Positions 1-7,947 are shown, counted from the first letter of the stretch. The stretch: 17,092 nt of DNA from Chloroflexota bacterium (GCA_011046405.1 DSAR01000424.1:1-17092), one strand, 5' to 3'. Notes: generated by a model not told the origin, from the letters alone. A program made the numbers and translations.

Positions 1-338
1 AATATACGCACTGGATGTGGCGGTTGCGCTGGGAACCAGTCAAGATCCCCCCTGACCTCGAAAGCAACGGCGCCCCTCACCTCGCACTACCTGCTTACTT
101 GGTCTATCATACAAGGCGTGAGTGTGAAGATCGGGATTGCGCCGCCAGTGGTCCCGGCTGGACCACGCCTGGATTAGGGGTGGCAGTCCTACGCCCGGGG
201 AGACGTGGACGGTCAATACCGCGAGACCATGCGCGAGATCGAGCGCATGGCGCTCATGCTCCAACAGATGGCCGAGGCGCTGGTCAAGACGGCCGATTTG
301 ATCGAGGAGGCGGATAGGGAGGCGGCGGGGTTGTTTAG
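1..338. other. Upstream stretch with no confident gene; possible small gene remnant
   Basis: No gene is recognised here. The only protein-like stretch is on the plus strand from about 178 to 348, entered after a TAG at 175-177. It reads as a charged amphipathic helix containing RETMREIERMALMLQQMAEA and then an EEADREAA segment. A GTG at 205 and an ATG at 229 are possible starts, but neither has a well-spaced Shine-Dalgarno. After about residue 50 the frame turns into low-quality sequence, so a complete small protein is unlikely. It may be the remains of a gene cut by the same rearrangement that produced the chimeric kinase pseudogene downstream. Confidence 0.25.
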
Positions 339-1494
339 CTTGGAAGAAGCGCAGACGGGATTCTGCTCCTACTCACCGGCTCTGCGACGCCCATCAAGAC
401 ACCAGAACCGGCGCAAGAACCGGCATACGTCGAATCGGCCCTGCACGCACCGGGGGCGGATACCACGTCGATCATCGTGATCGCTGATGACGCAACGATG
501 GCCGCCAGCGCAGTACGGGCCATCGGCGGCCAAGTCACCAGCGAGCTATGGCTCATCGACGCCGTGGGCGCGACGATACCCACCAGCGAGATATCTACTC
601 TGGCCGCCTACCCCGGCGTACGAGCGATCACGAACAACAAAATCGTGCGCGCCGCCGTCGAGCCCGACGCAGAGAGCCTGATTGTCGTCAATCACGAGAT
701 GCGCACGCCGCTGACCGCCATCATCGGATATACCGAGCTGATACTGGAAGGCAAAAAGGATCTGGACCCCATTCAAACGGATATGCTGCAACGAATCAAA
801 GAGAATGGTCAACGGCTCGTGGATCTGGTCAACAACCTCCTCGACATCTCATGTCTCGAAGAGGGTGAGATTAAACTCTCTCCCGCCCCCTTGACTGCCA
901 TGGCTGTCATAGATCGAGCGCTCCAAGCGATTCAACCGCTGGCCAAGAAGAAGCATATCTCGCTGACCATCGACGTACCAGACACGGTTCCCAATATCTA
1001 TGGCGATCCCAAGCGGGTAGACCAGGTCTTGGTCAACCTTTTGAGCAACGCGGTCAAGTACACGCCCGACACAGGCGCTGTTACCATTGCAGCAGACGGC
1101 TACGGCGCCAATGACATGATCACAATCAGCATAGCTGACAATGGCATCGGCATCCCCGCAGATCAATTACCCCACATCTTTGACCGATTCACACGCACCG
1201 AACGCGACCTAATACTGAACATTGTCGGTAGCGTATCATCTCAATAAACCGGGGCAAACTCGCTCGGGCCGGTCTCCTGACCGTGCCCGCTGTGGCTCGG
1301 TCGGGAGACCGGCCACAGCTCCCCAACTTATTGAGAAGATACTCGGTAGCGGTCTGGGGCTATCGATCGTCAAGGGGCTGGTGGAGGCTCACGGGGGCGA
1401 GATCTGGGTGGAGAGTGAGGAGGGACAAGGATCTACTTTTACCCTGACGCTCCCTGCGACCGCACAGGCTTTCGAAAGAAAACTTAACCCTTGA
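339..1494 (+). pseudogene. Sensor histidine kinase, interrupted by a 110-bp insertion element; 5' end chimeric
   Basis: These are the catalytic parts of a membrane or soluble sensor kinase. The HisKA H-box is VNHEMRTPLTAI (His near 696), followed by a dimerisation helix, the N-box NLLSNAVKY, the G1 box DNGIGI and the F-box FDRFTR. The frame opened by GTG 477 then runs into a TAA at 1245-1247 that lies inside an inverted-repeat element (1233-1342). Deleting the element plus one copy of its 8-bp target duplication joins AGC at 1230-1232 to GGT at 1351. This restores VGSGLGLSIVKGLVEAHGG, the G2 box and a normal kinase C-terminus ending at TGA 1492-1494. The 5' part is odd too: before the H-box the frame reads AVRAIGGQVTSELWLIDAVG, resembling the inhibitor propeptide of subtilisin-like proteases. 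The frame stays open back to 339 with no ATG, GTG or TTG before 477. It is probably an inactive, rearranged gene. Confidence 0.88.
1225..1350. mobile_element. MITE-like element, copy 1, with 8-bp target duplication
   Basis: The element spans 1233-1342 (110 bp). The left end GTATCATCTCAATAA and right end TTATTGAGAAGATAC are inverted repeats with one mismatch over 15 bp. It is flanked by a perfect 8-bp direct repeat TCGGTAGC at 1225-1232 and 1343-1350. The core is a hairpin: 1267-1283 pairs with 1298-1314 with one mismatch in 17. There is no transposase ORF, so it would be non-autonomous. The next base after each repeat is G, so a 9-bp duplication cannot be excluded. I do not assign an IS family. 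Confidence 0.9.
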
Positions 1495-1627
1495 ATTTGG
1501 GCGTTTTGAACAAGACCCACATATGCCCCCTCAGCGTACTATAGCAAAAACCCACGCACTAATCCCACCGGGCCGGAGGGCGGGCACGCGCCCACTGTCA
1601 AGGACGCCACACGCAACACGTCATTTA

Positions 1628-2830
1628 TCATTCGCCAGCAACCGTCGCCATTTGCAACACCGGCGGCGCTTGCACTTGCAGCGCCCACGCAAATGGAATG
1701 GACAGCAAGATAAGCACCGCCGTCGCCAGGAAGATGCCGCTGTACTGGATGACGGGCAGCGCCGCGCTCGCCAGGAAGGGGACGCCCACCGAGCTGATGT
1801 GATCGAAAGTTACACCAGCGGTCAAGGTAGGCGTAAGTTCTTCCGGCGGCGCAGTGCGGTAGACGTAAGTCGAAAGACCCATACCGAGCGGCATGACCAG
1901 TTTGATCAATGTCCACAACACGAGGAGCACCCATAAGTTGGAGACCGTCGCATAGCCCACACAGCACAGCGCCAGAATCACGTAGGATGCAGTGGTGGTG
2001 AGGCGCTCGCCGGAAAAGTCGATGAGCGCGCCCATCACTGGGGAAACCAGCAGGTTGAGTACACCGCTGACCAGCATCAAGGTACTGACTTCCCACACGT
2101 GCATGTCGTAATTCTGCACGAGGACGAGCGTGACGAAACTACCGAGCACGAGTTTGCGCGCGCCGGAGAGGAAGATCAACACGTAGTAGAGCCAATAGCG
2201 CCGTTTGACCAGGATGCGCGCGGGTTTCACCTCCGTCGCGCCGAGATCCATGGGCAATTTGGCGACGAACAACGCAGAGAAAACAATGAAGGCACCGCCG
2301 ATGAGAAAATAGGCGCCAAGCGGCAGAGCCTCTAAGATTTTCGAAAGCAGCGAAAGCGCCGCCATACCGACGATGCCCGCCAGCGATCCCACCGAAGCGA
2401 GCACGCCCAGGATCCGCCCCGTGTTCTTCTTGCCACTGAGCGACATGCCGATGGCGTGATTCAACGGCACCCACAGGTGAAAGCCGAAACTGGCGATGAT
2501 CGCCATCGCCAGCAGCCCGGTGTACGATCCGACGAACACCTGCAGCGCATAACCAACGCCCATCAACAGCAGCGAGATGACACCCTGCCAGGCCAACGGC
2601 AGATGCATCGTGAAGGCCGCGAGAAAGATCAGCGCCAATCCCGGCACCTCGCGGATGCCTTCCAGCCACAGGATCTGGTTGTTGCTCAGGCCCAACGTCT
2701 CCACAAAGAAATTCATCCGCGCTCCGCCCAGCAACCCCTGCCCGAAACGATCCAGGAACACGGCAACGGCGAACAACGTTAAACTTCTGCTCCAAATCGT
2801 CCGGTCGACCTTTTTCCAAATCCGATGCAT
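1628..2830 (-). CDS. MFS-type membrane transporter
   Basis: A 400-residue, very hydrophobic protein with about 11-12 predicted transmembrane helices, consistent with a major facilitator superfamily carrier in the cytoplasmic membrane. The N-terminal cytoplasmic segment MHRIWKKVDRTIWSRSLTLF leads into helix 1 with an FLDRFGQGLLGG stretch. A central charged loop (near VKPARILVKRRYW) separates the two six-helix halves, as in MFS proteins. The substrate cannot be told from sequence. I chose the ATG at 2828-2830 because AGGAG lies four bases upstream on the minus strand. The frame stays open to 3124, but that extension is repeat sequence and the hydrophobic protein starts here. No gene partner lies beside it. 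The next gene upstream is tRNA-Glu, which has its own terminator. Confidence 0.85.
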   Translation of the reverse strand: MHRIWKKVDRTIWSRSLTLFAVAVFLDRFGQGLLGGARMNFFVETLGLSNNQILWLEGIREVPGLALIFLAAFTMHLPLAWQGVISLLLMGVGYALQVFVGSYTGLLAMAIIASFGFHLWVPLNHAIGMSLSGKKNTGRILGVLASVGSLAGIVGMAALSLLSKILEALPLGAYFLIGGAFIVFSALFVAKLPMDLGATEVKPARILVKRRYWLYYVLIFLSGARKLVLGSFVTLVLVQNYDMHVWEVSTLMLVSGVLNLLVSPVMGALIDFSGERLTTTASYVILALCCVGYATVSNLWVLLVLWTLIKLVMPLGMGLSTYVYRTAPPEELTPTLTAGVTFDHISSVGVPFLASAALPVIQYSGIFLATAVLILLSIPFAWALQVQAPPVLQMATVAGE

Positions 2831-3141
2831 GACACTCCTAACCTGGCAGAGCCAGAGCCAATAGGGGCCTAACCTATAGGATTCTTGCACGGCGAGCAAG
2901 AATTTGGCAGTAACGATTCTTTTTGATTCCGGCTCTGTCCGGGTGCCTGTCCTGTGAAATCCTTGTTTTTTATACAAGAATTTTGCATACGAAGCCCCCC
3001 TTATTGATTCCGGCTCGGACGCGCAGCGGCTTCGTCCGGGATAGGCTCCACAAAGCAAAAAGCCCCACCGTTCAGGCGAGGCTGTGCGCGGGACACCTAA
3101 AGATACAAACTTCCGAAATCTCAAACGTCAATATACGTCAG
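2831..3141. repeat. Repeat-rich leader of the MFS gene (CCTAACC-type dispersed repeat)
   Basis: This region has no gene. Read on the minus strand, the last 30 bases before the MFS Shine-Dalgarno (2837-2865) match the ends of two other copies, before hpt2 and before rplU. The shared features are TTGGCTCTGG followed by CCAGGTTAGG. The adjoining 2868-2908 carries the other end of the same repeat (CCTAACC, then the hairpin TTCTTGC...GCAAGAA), but in the opposite relative orientation to the other two copies. A diverged second unit follows: GATTCCGGCTC occurs near 2925 and again near 3006. The tRNA-Glu terminator lies at 3056-3083. Confidence 0.6.
3056..3083 (-). terminator. Intrinsic terminator of tRNA-Glu
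   Basis: On the minus strand, AGCCTCGCC pairs with GGTGGGGCT (9 bp, two G-T wobbles) around a TGAAC loop and is followed at once by a TTTTT run. It lies about 60 bases past the tRNA 3' end, separating the tRNA from the MFS gene. Confidence 0.75.
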
Positions 3142-3214
3142 TGACCCCAAGGGGAATCGAACCCCTGTTTCCGGCTTGAGAGGCCGGTGTCCTAGACCGC
3201 TAGACGATGGGGCC
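3142..3214 (-). tRNA. tRNA-Glu (anticodon CTC)
   Basis: On the minus strand the sequence begins GGCCCCA and ends TGGGGTC plus discriminator A, giving a 7-bp acceptor stem with one G-T pair. The anticodon stem CCGGC/GCCGG closes a loop CTCTCAA with anticodon CTC, reading GAG. The T arm AGGGG-TTCGAAT-CCCCT is perfect. The D-arm region TCGTCTAGCGGTCTAGGA is typical of glutamate tRNAs. The 3' CCA is not encoded and would be added by the CCA enzyme. Confidence 0.95.
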
Positions 3215-3230
3215 TTGCTTGATGACTAAT

Positions 3231-3259
3231 ATTGTACCAGCCTCTTTCATTTTTGTCAA
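3231..3259 (-). promoter_or_regulatory. Sigma-70-type promoter of tRNA-Glu
   Basis: On the minus strand, TTGACA (3254-3259 on the plus strand as TGTCAA) is followed by a 17-bp spacer and TACAAT (3231-3236 as ATTGTA). The -10 ends 16 bases before the tRNA 5' end, a suitable distance for a short tRNA leader. Confidence 0.8.
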
Positions 3260-3285
3260 ACACAAACCGGTCTCTTAACTGACCA

Positions 3286-3313
3286 TTGCCAAACCCGGAC
3301 AAAGTGATATACT
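3286..3313 (+). promoter_or_regulatory. Putative promoter of the yjbQ/radical-SAM genes
   Basis: TTGCCA (3286-3291), a 16-bp spacer and TATACT (3308-3313) lie just upstream of the YjbQ-family start. It is divergent from the tRNA-Glu promoter about 27 bases away. Confidence 0.65.
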
Positions 3314-3346
3314 GGGTACTTGTCAGCATCTTTTCAGGGAGAAGGG

Positions 3347-3748
3347 ATGAAAATGGAGAAAATCGAAGTTTCGACCCGAGGACGCCAGGCATTTCACGAC
3401 ATCACCGATCAAATCCAGACCGTCGTCCGGCGCAGCGGCTTGGAAGACGGCCTGTGCGCCCTCTTCTGTCCGCACACGACTGCCGGGTTGACGCTCAACG
3501 AGAACTGGGACCCCGACGTACGGCACGACATGGGCATCGGGTTGGACGAGATTTCGCCCCGGCGGTCCGAGTATCAGCACGGTGAGGGCAACTCGCCGGC
3601 CCACCTTAAATCCTCCCTGGTGGGCGCCTCGCAGACGCTCATCGTCGCCGAGGGCAAGCTGGTATTGGGCACCTGGCAGGGGATCTACCTGGCCGAATTC
3701 GACGGCCCCCGCACCCGCCAGGTCCACGTCAAGGTGATGGCAGGTTAA
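3347..3748 (+). CDS. YjbQ/UPF0047 family protein
   Basis: A 133-residue protein matching the whole length of the YjbQ (UPF0047) family, sometimes annotated as secondary thiamine-phosphate synthase enzyme because of weak activity. The cellular role is unsettled. Family marks are CPHTTAGLTLNE (His43, Glu52), the following WDPDV (Asp55, Asp58), YQHGEGNSPAHLKSSL (His78, His86) and the C-terminal GTWQGIYLAEFDGPR. The histidines and acidic residues fit a metal or phosphate site. I chose the ATG at 3347, with GGGAG five bases upstream. A TTG at 3320 would extend it but has no support. The stop is one base before the next ATG, so it is probably co-translated with the radical SAM gene. Confidence 0.9.
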   Translation: MKMEKIEVSTRGRQAFHDITDQIQTVVRRSGLEDGLCALFCPHTTAGLTLNENWDPDVRHDMGIGLDEISPRRSEYQHGEGNSPAHLKSSLVGASQTLIVAEGKLVLGTWQGIYLAEFDGPRTRQVHVKVMAG

Positions 3749-3749
3749 C

Positions 3750-5597
3750 ATGCCCATCGATCTCGACCGACTGGAACGCATCCTGCCCACGGTTCGCAAG
3801 CCGGGGCGCTACGTCGGCGGTGAGTACAACAGCGTCGTCAAGGATTGGGCCTCGACGCCCGTCCACGTGTGCCTGGCTTTCCCCGACATCTACGACCTGG
3901 GCATGTCGAACCTGGGGATCGCCATTCTCTACGACATCCTCAACCGCCTGCCCGACGTCCTGGCCGAACGCGTGTACCTCCCGTGGGTCGATATGATCGA
4001 GACCATGCGAGAACACCAGATCCCCCTCTTCAGCCTGGAAAGTCGCCGACCGCTCCGCGAATTCGACGTCATCGGCATCAGCCTACCCTACGAGCAACTT
4101 TACACCAACGTGCTGGAGATGCTCGACCTGGCCGATGTCCCGCTGGCCTCCCGGCAACGCACGGCCCAGGATCCGCTCGTCGTCGCCGGCGGGCACGCGA
4201 CCTTCAACCCCGAAGCAATGGCTGACTTTATCGACGCCTTCATCATCGGCGACGGCGAGGAGGCCATCGTGGACGTCGTGCGCGCATACCGGGAGACGCA
4301 GGACGGGTCACGCGAGGACCAATTGCACGCACTGGCACGGATCCCCGGCATCTACGTGCCCCGTTTCTACGACGCCCGTTACAACGCGGATGGCACCGTC
4401 GCCGCCATCGAGCCCAACACGCCCGGGGCGCCGATGCCGGTCCGCAAGCGCGTCGTCTCGCCCCTGCCGCAGCCCCCCACCCGCCTCCTGGTGCCCAACG
4501 TCAGCGTCTCCCACGACCGAGCCGCGATCGAGATCCAGCGGGGCTGCACCCGGGGCTGCCGCTTCTGCCACGCCGGCATGGTCGTCAGGCCGGTGCGGGA
4601 GCGCCCCGTCGAGGAGATCCTGGCGGCCATCGCAACCATCTTGCGCCAGACCGGTTTCGAGGAGATCGGCCTATTGTCCCTTTCGTCGTCCGACTATTCG
4701 GAGATCGGGCGGTTGGTCGAGACCATCACCGGGCAGTTCTGCGACGAGCACCTGGCGATCTCGCTGCCAGCCCTGCGAGCCGATAGCTTCTCGGTCGAGC
4801 TGGCCGAGGCGGTAGCCCAGGGCCGCCACACCGGCTTCACCTTCGCCCCCGAGGCGGCGACAGAACGATTGCGCGCCGTCATCAACAAACCGATCCCGAC
4901 CGACGAGATGCTGGATGTGGCCCGGGACGTATTCGAGCGGGGCATGCGGACGATCAAACTTTACTTCATGATCGGGCTGCCGGGGGAACAGATGGCGGAC
5001 GTGGAGGCCATCGCCGATCTATCGCTGGACGTGTGGCGCATCGGCCGACAGGCCCACGGCCGCAAAGCCCAGGTGAACGTCAGCGTGAACACCTTCGTCC
5101 CCAAGCCCCACACGCCCTTCCAATGGGTGGGGTTGGAAGAGACGACGAGCATCCGGGAGAAACAGGCATTGTTGGGTCGCCAGCTCCGTAAACGGGGGTT
5201 GAAGTTCAGTTACAACGACCCGACCGTGACGCTATTGGAAGCTGCCCTATCCCGGGGCGACCGGCGGATGGGATCGGTGATCCGCAGCGCGTGGGAAAAG
5301 GGCACTCGTTTCGACGCCTGGCACGACCAGCAGGATTTGAATGCCTGGATCGAGGCGTTTGGGCAGGCCGGGCTGGATCCCGGCTTCTACGCCTACCGGC
5401 AGCGTTCCCCGGACGAGGTGTTCCCCTGGGAAGTCATCGACGTGGGCGTTAGCAAACGGTTCCTGGAAAAAGAATACCGGCGCAGCCACCAGGGCGAAAC
5501 GACGCCCGATTGCCGGCAGCGATGTCACGGGTGTGGGATCGTCAGCGCCTATGGTGATATCTGCTCGCCGACGTGGGACTGTCCCCCGCGTGAATGA
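3750..5597 (+). CDS. B12-binding-domain-type radical SAM protein (TIGR03960-like)
   Basis: A 615-residue protein. The N-terminal third (about residues 25-200) has the Rossmann-like fold of B12-binding radical SAM enzymes, with VHVCLAFPDIYDLGMSN, an FDVIGISLPYE strand and GDGEEAIVDVV. The core carries the [4Fe-4S] motif CTRGCRFC (Cys266, Cys270, Cys273), followed by LLSLSSSDYSEI, FAPEAATERLR and IKLYFMIGLPGE. The C-terminus ends in a CxxCG-like stretch (CHGCGI). The base-off cobalamin motif DxHxxG is not present where expected; DLGMSN stands there, so cobalamin binding is doubtful. The reaction is unknown. In many bacteria this gene sits beside or is fused to the DUF2344 gene found here at 6944. 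It starts one base after the YjbQ stop. Confidence 0.92.
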   Translation: MPIDLDRLERILPTVRKPGRYVGGEYNSVVKDWASTPVHVCLAFPDIYDLGMSNLGIAILYDILNRLPDVLAERVYLPWVDMIETMREHQIPLFSLESRRPLREFDVIGISLPYEQLYTNVLEMLDLADVPLASRQRTAQDPLVVAGGHATFNPEAMADFIDAFIIGDGEEAIVDVVRAYRETQDGSREDQLHALARIPGIYVPRFYDARYNADGTVAAIEPNTPGAPMPVRKRVVSPLPQPPTRLLVPNVSVSHDRAAIEIQRGCTRGCRFCHAGMVVRPVRERPVEEILAAIATILRQTGFEEIGLLSLSSSDYSEIGRLVETITGQFCDEHLAISLPALRADSFSVELAEAVAQGRHTGFTFAPEAATERLRAVINKPIPTDEMLDVARDVFERGMRTIKLYFMIGLPGEQMADVEAIADLSLDVWRIGRQAHGRKAQVNVSVNTFVPKPHTPFQWVGLEETTSIREKQALLGRQLRKRGLKFSYNDPTVTLLEAALSRGDRRMGSVIRSAWEKGTRFDAWHDQQDLNAWIEAFGQAGLDPGFYAYRQRSPDEVFPWEVIDVGVSKRFLEKEYRRSHQGETTPDCRQRCHGCGIVSAYGDICSPTWDCPPRE

Positions 5598-5628
5598 AAA
5601 ATAACAGTATCTACTCACCTTGCGCCCG

Positions 5629-5754
5629 CCGGATCACAATCCGGAAGCCGGATCGTAATCCGGCCACTTGCAGGCAACGTGTTAGCTTCCGTCACCACCC
5701 AGCCAATAGCCCACGCGCCACCGGCGCGCGCCATCGGCGCGGATTGTAATCCGC
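5629..5754. repeat. Three short palindromes sharing GGAT-N4-ATCC
   Basis: In the 227-bp gap before the aminopeptidase gene there are three small hairpins: 5629-5644 (CCGGAT-CACA-ATCCGG), 5647-5664 (GCCGGAT-CGTA-ATCCGGC) and 5739-5754 (GCGGAT-TGTA-ATCCGC). None has a following T run, so they are not ordinary terminators. They look like a repetitive extragenic palindrome family. Confidence 0.65.
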
Positions 5755-5824
5755 TCTGCACGTATATGCTGAGCAGTTACAAATAACAAATGATGAAATG
5801 ACAAAATAGCGAAGGAGTTTTCAT

Positions 5825-6937
5825 ATGCCAGATCCAAGAGTTGAAAAACTGGCCGACGTCCTGGTCAACTATTCGGTGGCAATCCAACCCGGCGATCGGG
5901 TCCTGATCCAGGGAGAGACGTCGAGCGCGCCGCTCCTCAGGGCGGTCTACGAACACGTCCTGCAAGCCGGCGGAAATCCCCTGCTGATTCCCCAGGTCCC
6001 GGGCATCGAGGAATCATTGTACCATTATGCCTCTGACGAGCAGTTGGCCTTCATTCCAGAACCGATGAGGTTGATCATCGAGACCTACGACGCTACCATC
6101 GGTATTCGAGGCGCCGAAAATACGAAAGTGCTCAGCAACGTCGATCCGGCCAAGATCGCGCTGCGCAATCAATCCCAGATGGAATTGATGGAAACGTTTA
6201 TGAAGCGGGCCGCAGCGGGTGACCTGCGCTGGGTAGGCACCCTGTTCCCGACCAACGCCCACGCACAAGACGCCGAGATGAGTCTGCGCGAGTACGAGGA
6301 CTTCGTCTACGGCGCATGTCTGCCAGATATGGACGATCCCGTAGGTGCCTGGCAGCGATTTTCCGCCTGGCAGCAGCAGATCGTGAACTGGCTCGAGGGC
6401 AAGGATCACGTCCACGTCGTGGCGCCGGAGACCGACCTGCACCTGAGCATCGCCGGGCGCACCTTCATCAACAGCGATGGCAAGCACAACATGCCCAGCG
6501 GCGAGGTCTTCACCGGCCCGGTCGAGGATAGCGTCGAGGGCCACGTCTACTTCTCGTACCCGGCGATCTACCAGGGGCGCGAGGTGGCCGGCGTGCGGCT
6601 GTGGATCGAAAATGGGAAAGTCGTCAGGGCAACGGCCGACAAAAACGAGGCTTTCCTACACCAGATGCTCGACACCGACGAGGGCGCCCGGTACTTCGGC
6701 GAATTCGCCATCGGCACCAACAAGGGCATCGACCGTTTCACCAAGCAGATTCTCTTCGACGAGAAGATCAACAACAGTTTCCACATGGCGCTGGGGCGCA
6801 GCTACCCCGAGACCGGGGGACAGAACGTCTCGGCCATCCACTGGGATCTGATCTGCGACATGAGCGGTGGGGGCGAGATCCGGGTCGACGACGAATTGCT
6901 ATACCGGGACGGCCAGTTCGTCATCGACTTCGAGTAG
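5825..6937 (+). CDS. M29 family metallo-aminopeptidase
   Basis: A 370-residue protein of full length for peptidase family M29 (thermophilic aminopeptidase, AmpS/aminopeptidase T type). It removes N-terminal amino acids from peptides in the cytosol using two divalent metal ions. The expected metal ligands and active-site residues can be read along the C-terminal half: Glu227 in SGEVFTGP, Glu293 in GEFAIG, His320 in FHMALGRSY, Tyr327, His339 and Asp341 in IHWDLICD. The start ATG at 5825 has AAGGAG seven bases upstream. It ends six bases before the DUF2344 gene, so the two are likely cotranscribed. The 227-bp gap before it suggests it may also have its own promoter. It splits the usual radical SAM/DUF2344 pair. 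Confidence 0.93.
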   Translation: MPDPRVEKLADVLVNYSVAIQPGDRVLIQGETSSAPLLRAVYEHVLQAGGNPLLIPQVPGIEESLYHYASDEQLAFIPEPMRLIIETYDATIGIRGAENTKVLSNVDPAKIALRNQSQMELMETFMKRAAAGDLRWVGTLFPTNAHAQDAEMSLREYEDFVYGACLPDMDDPVGAWQRFSAWQQQIVNWLEGKDHVHVVAPETDLHLSIAGRTFINSDGKHNMPSGEVFTGPVEDSVEGHVYFSYPAIYQGREVAGVRLWIENGKVVRATADKNEAFLHQMLDTDEGARYFGEFAIGTNKGIDRFTKQILFDEKINNSFHMALGRSYPETGGQNVSAIHWDLICDMSGGGEIRVDDELLYRDGQFVIDFE

Positions 6938-6943
6938 CAGCGT

Positions 6944-7606
6944 ATGGCAGACGAGCAGCGTTTCCGGATCACGTTCGCCAAGGAGGGGACGTTCAAGTAC
7001 ACCTCGCACCTGGACCTGATGCGGGCCTGGGAGCGCAGCCTGCGCCGGGCCGGGGTGCCGTTGGCCTACTCGCAGGGCTTCAACCCCCGTCCCAAGCAGC
7101 AGTTGGCGGCGGCGCTGCCCCTGGGCCACGCCGGGGAGCAGGAGATCATCGACGTCTGGATGGAACGACCGATCTCTGTCGAGGATTTGACCCGGGCACT
7201 GGTGCCAGTCTTGCCCGATGGCTTGCGCGTCAAACAAGTGCGCCAGGTCAGCCTGGAAGAGCCGGCGCTCCAAACGCAGGTCGTCTCGGCCGAGTACCAG
7301 GTAACGGTCGAATTCCCCGCTGAAGGCGACGAAGCGCCCCCCACCCCGGAAGAGATGCGCCATCGAGTCGAGCAACTACTGGCCGCCAAGGAATTACCAG
7401 CCCAACGACGCGGGCGCGAGTACGACCTGCGACCTTTGATTGAGAAGCTTTGGCTGGAATCGGTCTACAGAAACGCGGTCACGCTCGGTATGCAATTGGC
7501 CGCCCGCGAGGGAGCCACCGGGCGCGCCGAGGCGGTCGTCGAGGCGCTGGGGTTGGATGGATACGCCCCATGCTACCGGCGCCAGAGGCTCATCATGGAG
7601 GATTAG
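6944..7606 (+). CDS. DUF2344 / TIGR03936 radical-SAM-linked protein
   Basis: A 220-residue protein whose first 65 residues carry the family signature: FRITFAKEGTFKYTSHLDLM, then AWERSLRRAGVPLAYSQGFN and PRPKQQLAAALPLG. Its function is unknown. It is normally next to, or fused with, the radical SAM protein of the type at 3750-5597, which suggests the two act together. Here an M29 peptidase gene lies between them. The start ATG at 6944 is six bases after the previous stop, with no strong Shine-Dalgarno, so translational coupling is likely. The TAG stop is shared with the edge of a mobile element: TA belongs to its target duplication and G is the first base of the element. Confidence 0.88.
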   Translation: MADEQRFRITFAKEGTFKYTSHLDLMRAWERSLRRAGVPLAYSQGFNPRPKQQLAAALPLGHAGEQEIIDVWMERPISVEDLTRALVPVLPDGLRVKQVRQVSLEEPALQTQVVSAEYQVTVEFPAEGDEAPPTPEEMRHRVEQLLAAKELPAQRRGREYDLRPLIEKLWLESVYRNAVTLGMQLAAREGATGRAEAVVEALGLDGYAPCYRRQRLIMED

Positions 7607-7722
7607 TATCGTCTCAAAAAGTAGGGGAGAAATGTTCGTCGTAACGGCTTTAGCCGTCAAAATGACCGCTGAAGCGGTTACTACAAACTATTCACCGAAT
7701 TATTGAGAAGATACGAGGATTA
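7598..7722. mobile_element. MITE-like element, copy 2, with 8-bp target duplication
   Basis: The element spans 7606-7714 (109 bp). Its right end TTATTGAGAAGATAC is identical to copy 1, and its left end is GTATCGTCTCAA. The flanks are a perfect direct repeat GAGGATTA at 7598-7605 and 7715-7722, and both are followed by G. The core is a different hairpin from copy 1, with GTAACGGCTTTAGCCGTCA opposite TGACCGCTGAAGCGGTTAC (16 of 19 pair). There is no coding capacity. Confidence 0.88.
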
Positions 7723-7756
7723 GCTATATCACACCCAGGCACCGAAAGATATAGAT

Positions 7757-7904
7757 AGGACTTACGCAGTTGAATGAAATGGGACGCAGATGACGCTCCT
7801 GCGGAGCGGATGCAGACGTCCGCAGATAAAGACTCAAGCATCAGCGTCTATCAGCGTTTTTCTGCGCCCAAAATCTTTTCACAATGATCAAGTGCGTAAC
7901 TCCT
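7757..7904. repeat. Degenerate inverted-repeat element
   Basis: The left end AGGACTTACGCAGTTGA (7757-7773) and right end TCAAGTGCGTAACTCCT (7888-7904) are inverted repeats matching at 15 of 17 positions and enclosing 114 bp. The interior has GACGCAGATGACGC and ATCAGCGTTTTTCTGCG, which form partial hairpins. No convincing target duplication is visible, so it may be an old, decayed element. Confidence 0.65.
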
Positions 7905-7919
7905 TAACTCCTAATAGAG

Positions 7920-7947
7920 TTGACAAAACGCCCAGATCGGCTATAAT
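7920..7947 (+). promoter_or_regulatory. Consensus sigma-70-type promoter for rplU-rpmA-rpmE
   Basis: TTGACA (7920-7925), a 16-bp spacer and TATAAT (7942-7947) match both consensus hexamers exactly. It is the only strong promoter seen upstream of the ribosomal block and would give a leader of about 250 nt before the rplU start. Confidence 0.8.

Noticed and set aside
2831..3124. N-terminal extension of the MFS reading frame by about 98 residues
   Set aside because: The extension is made of dispersed-repeat DNA and the tRNA terminator. A good Shine-Dalgarno and the hydrophobic protein start at 2830.
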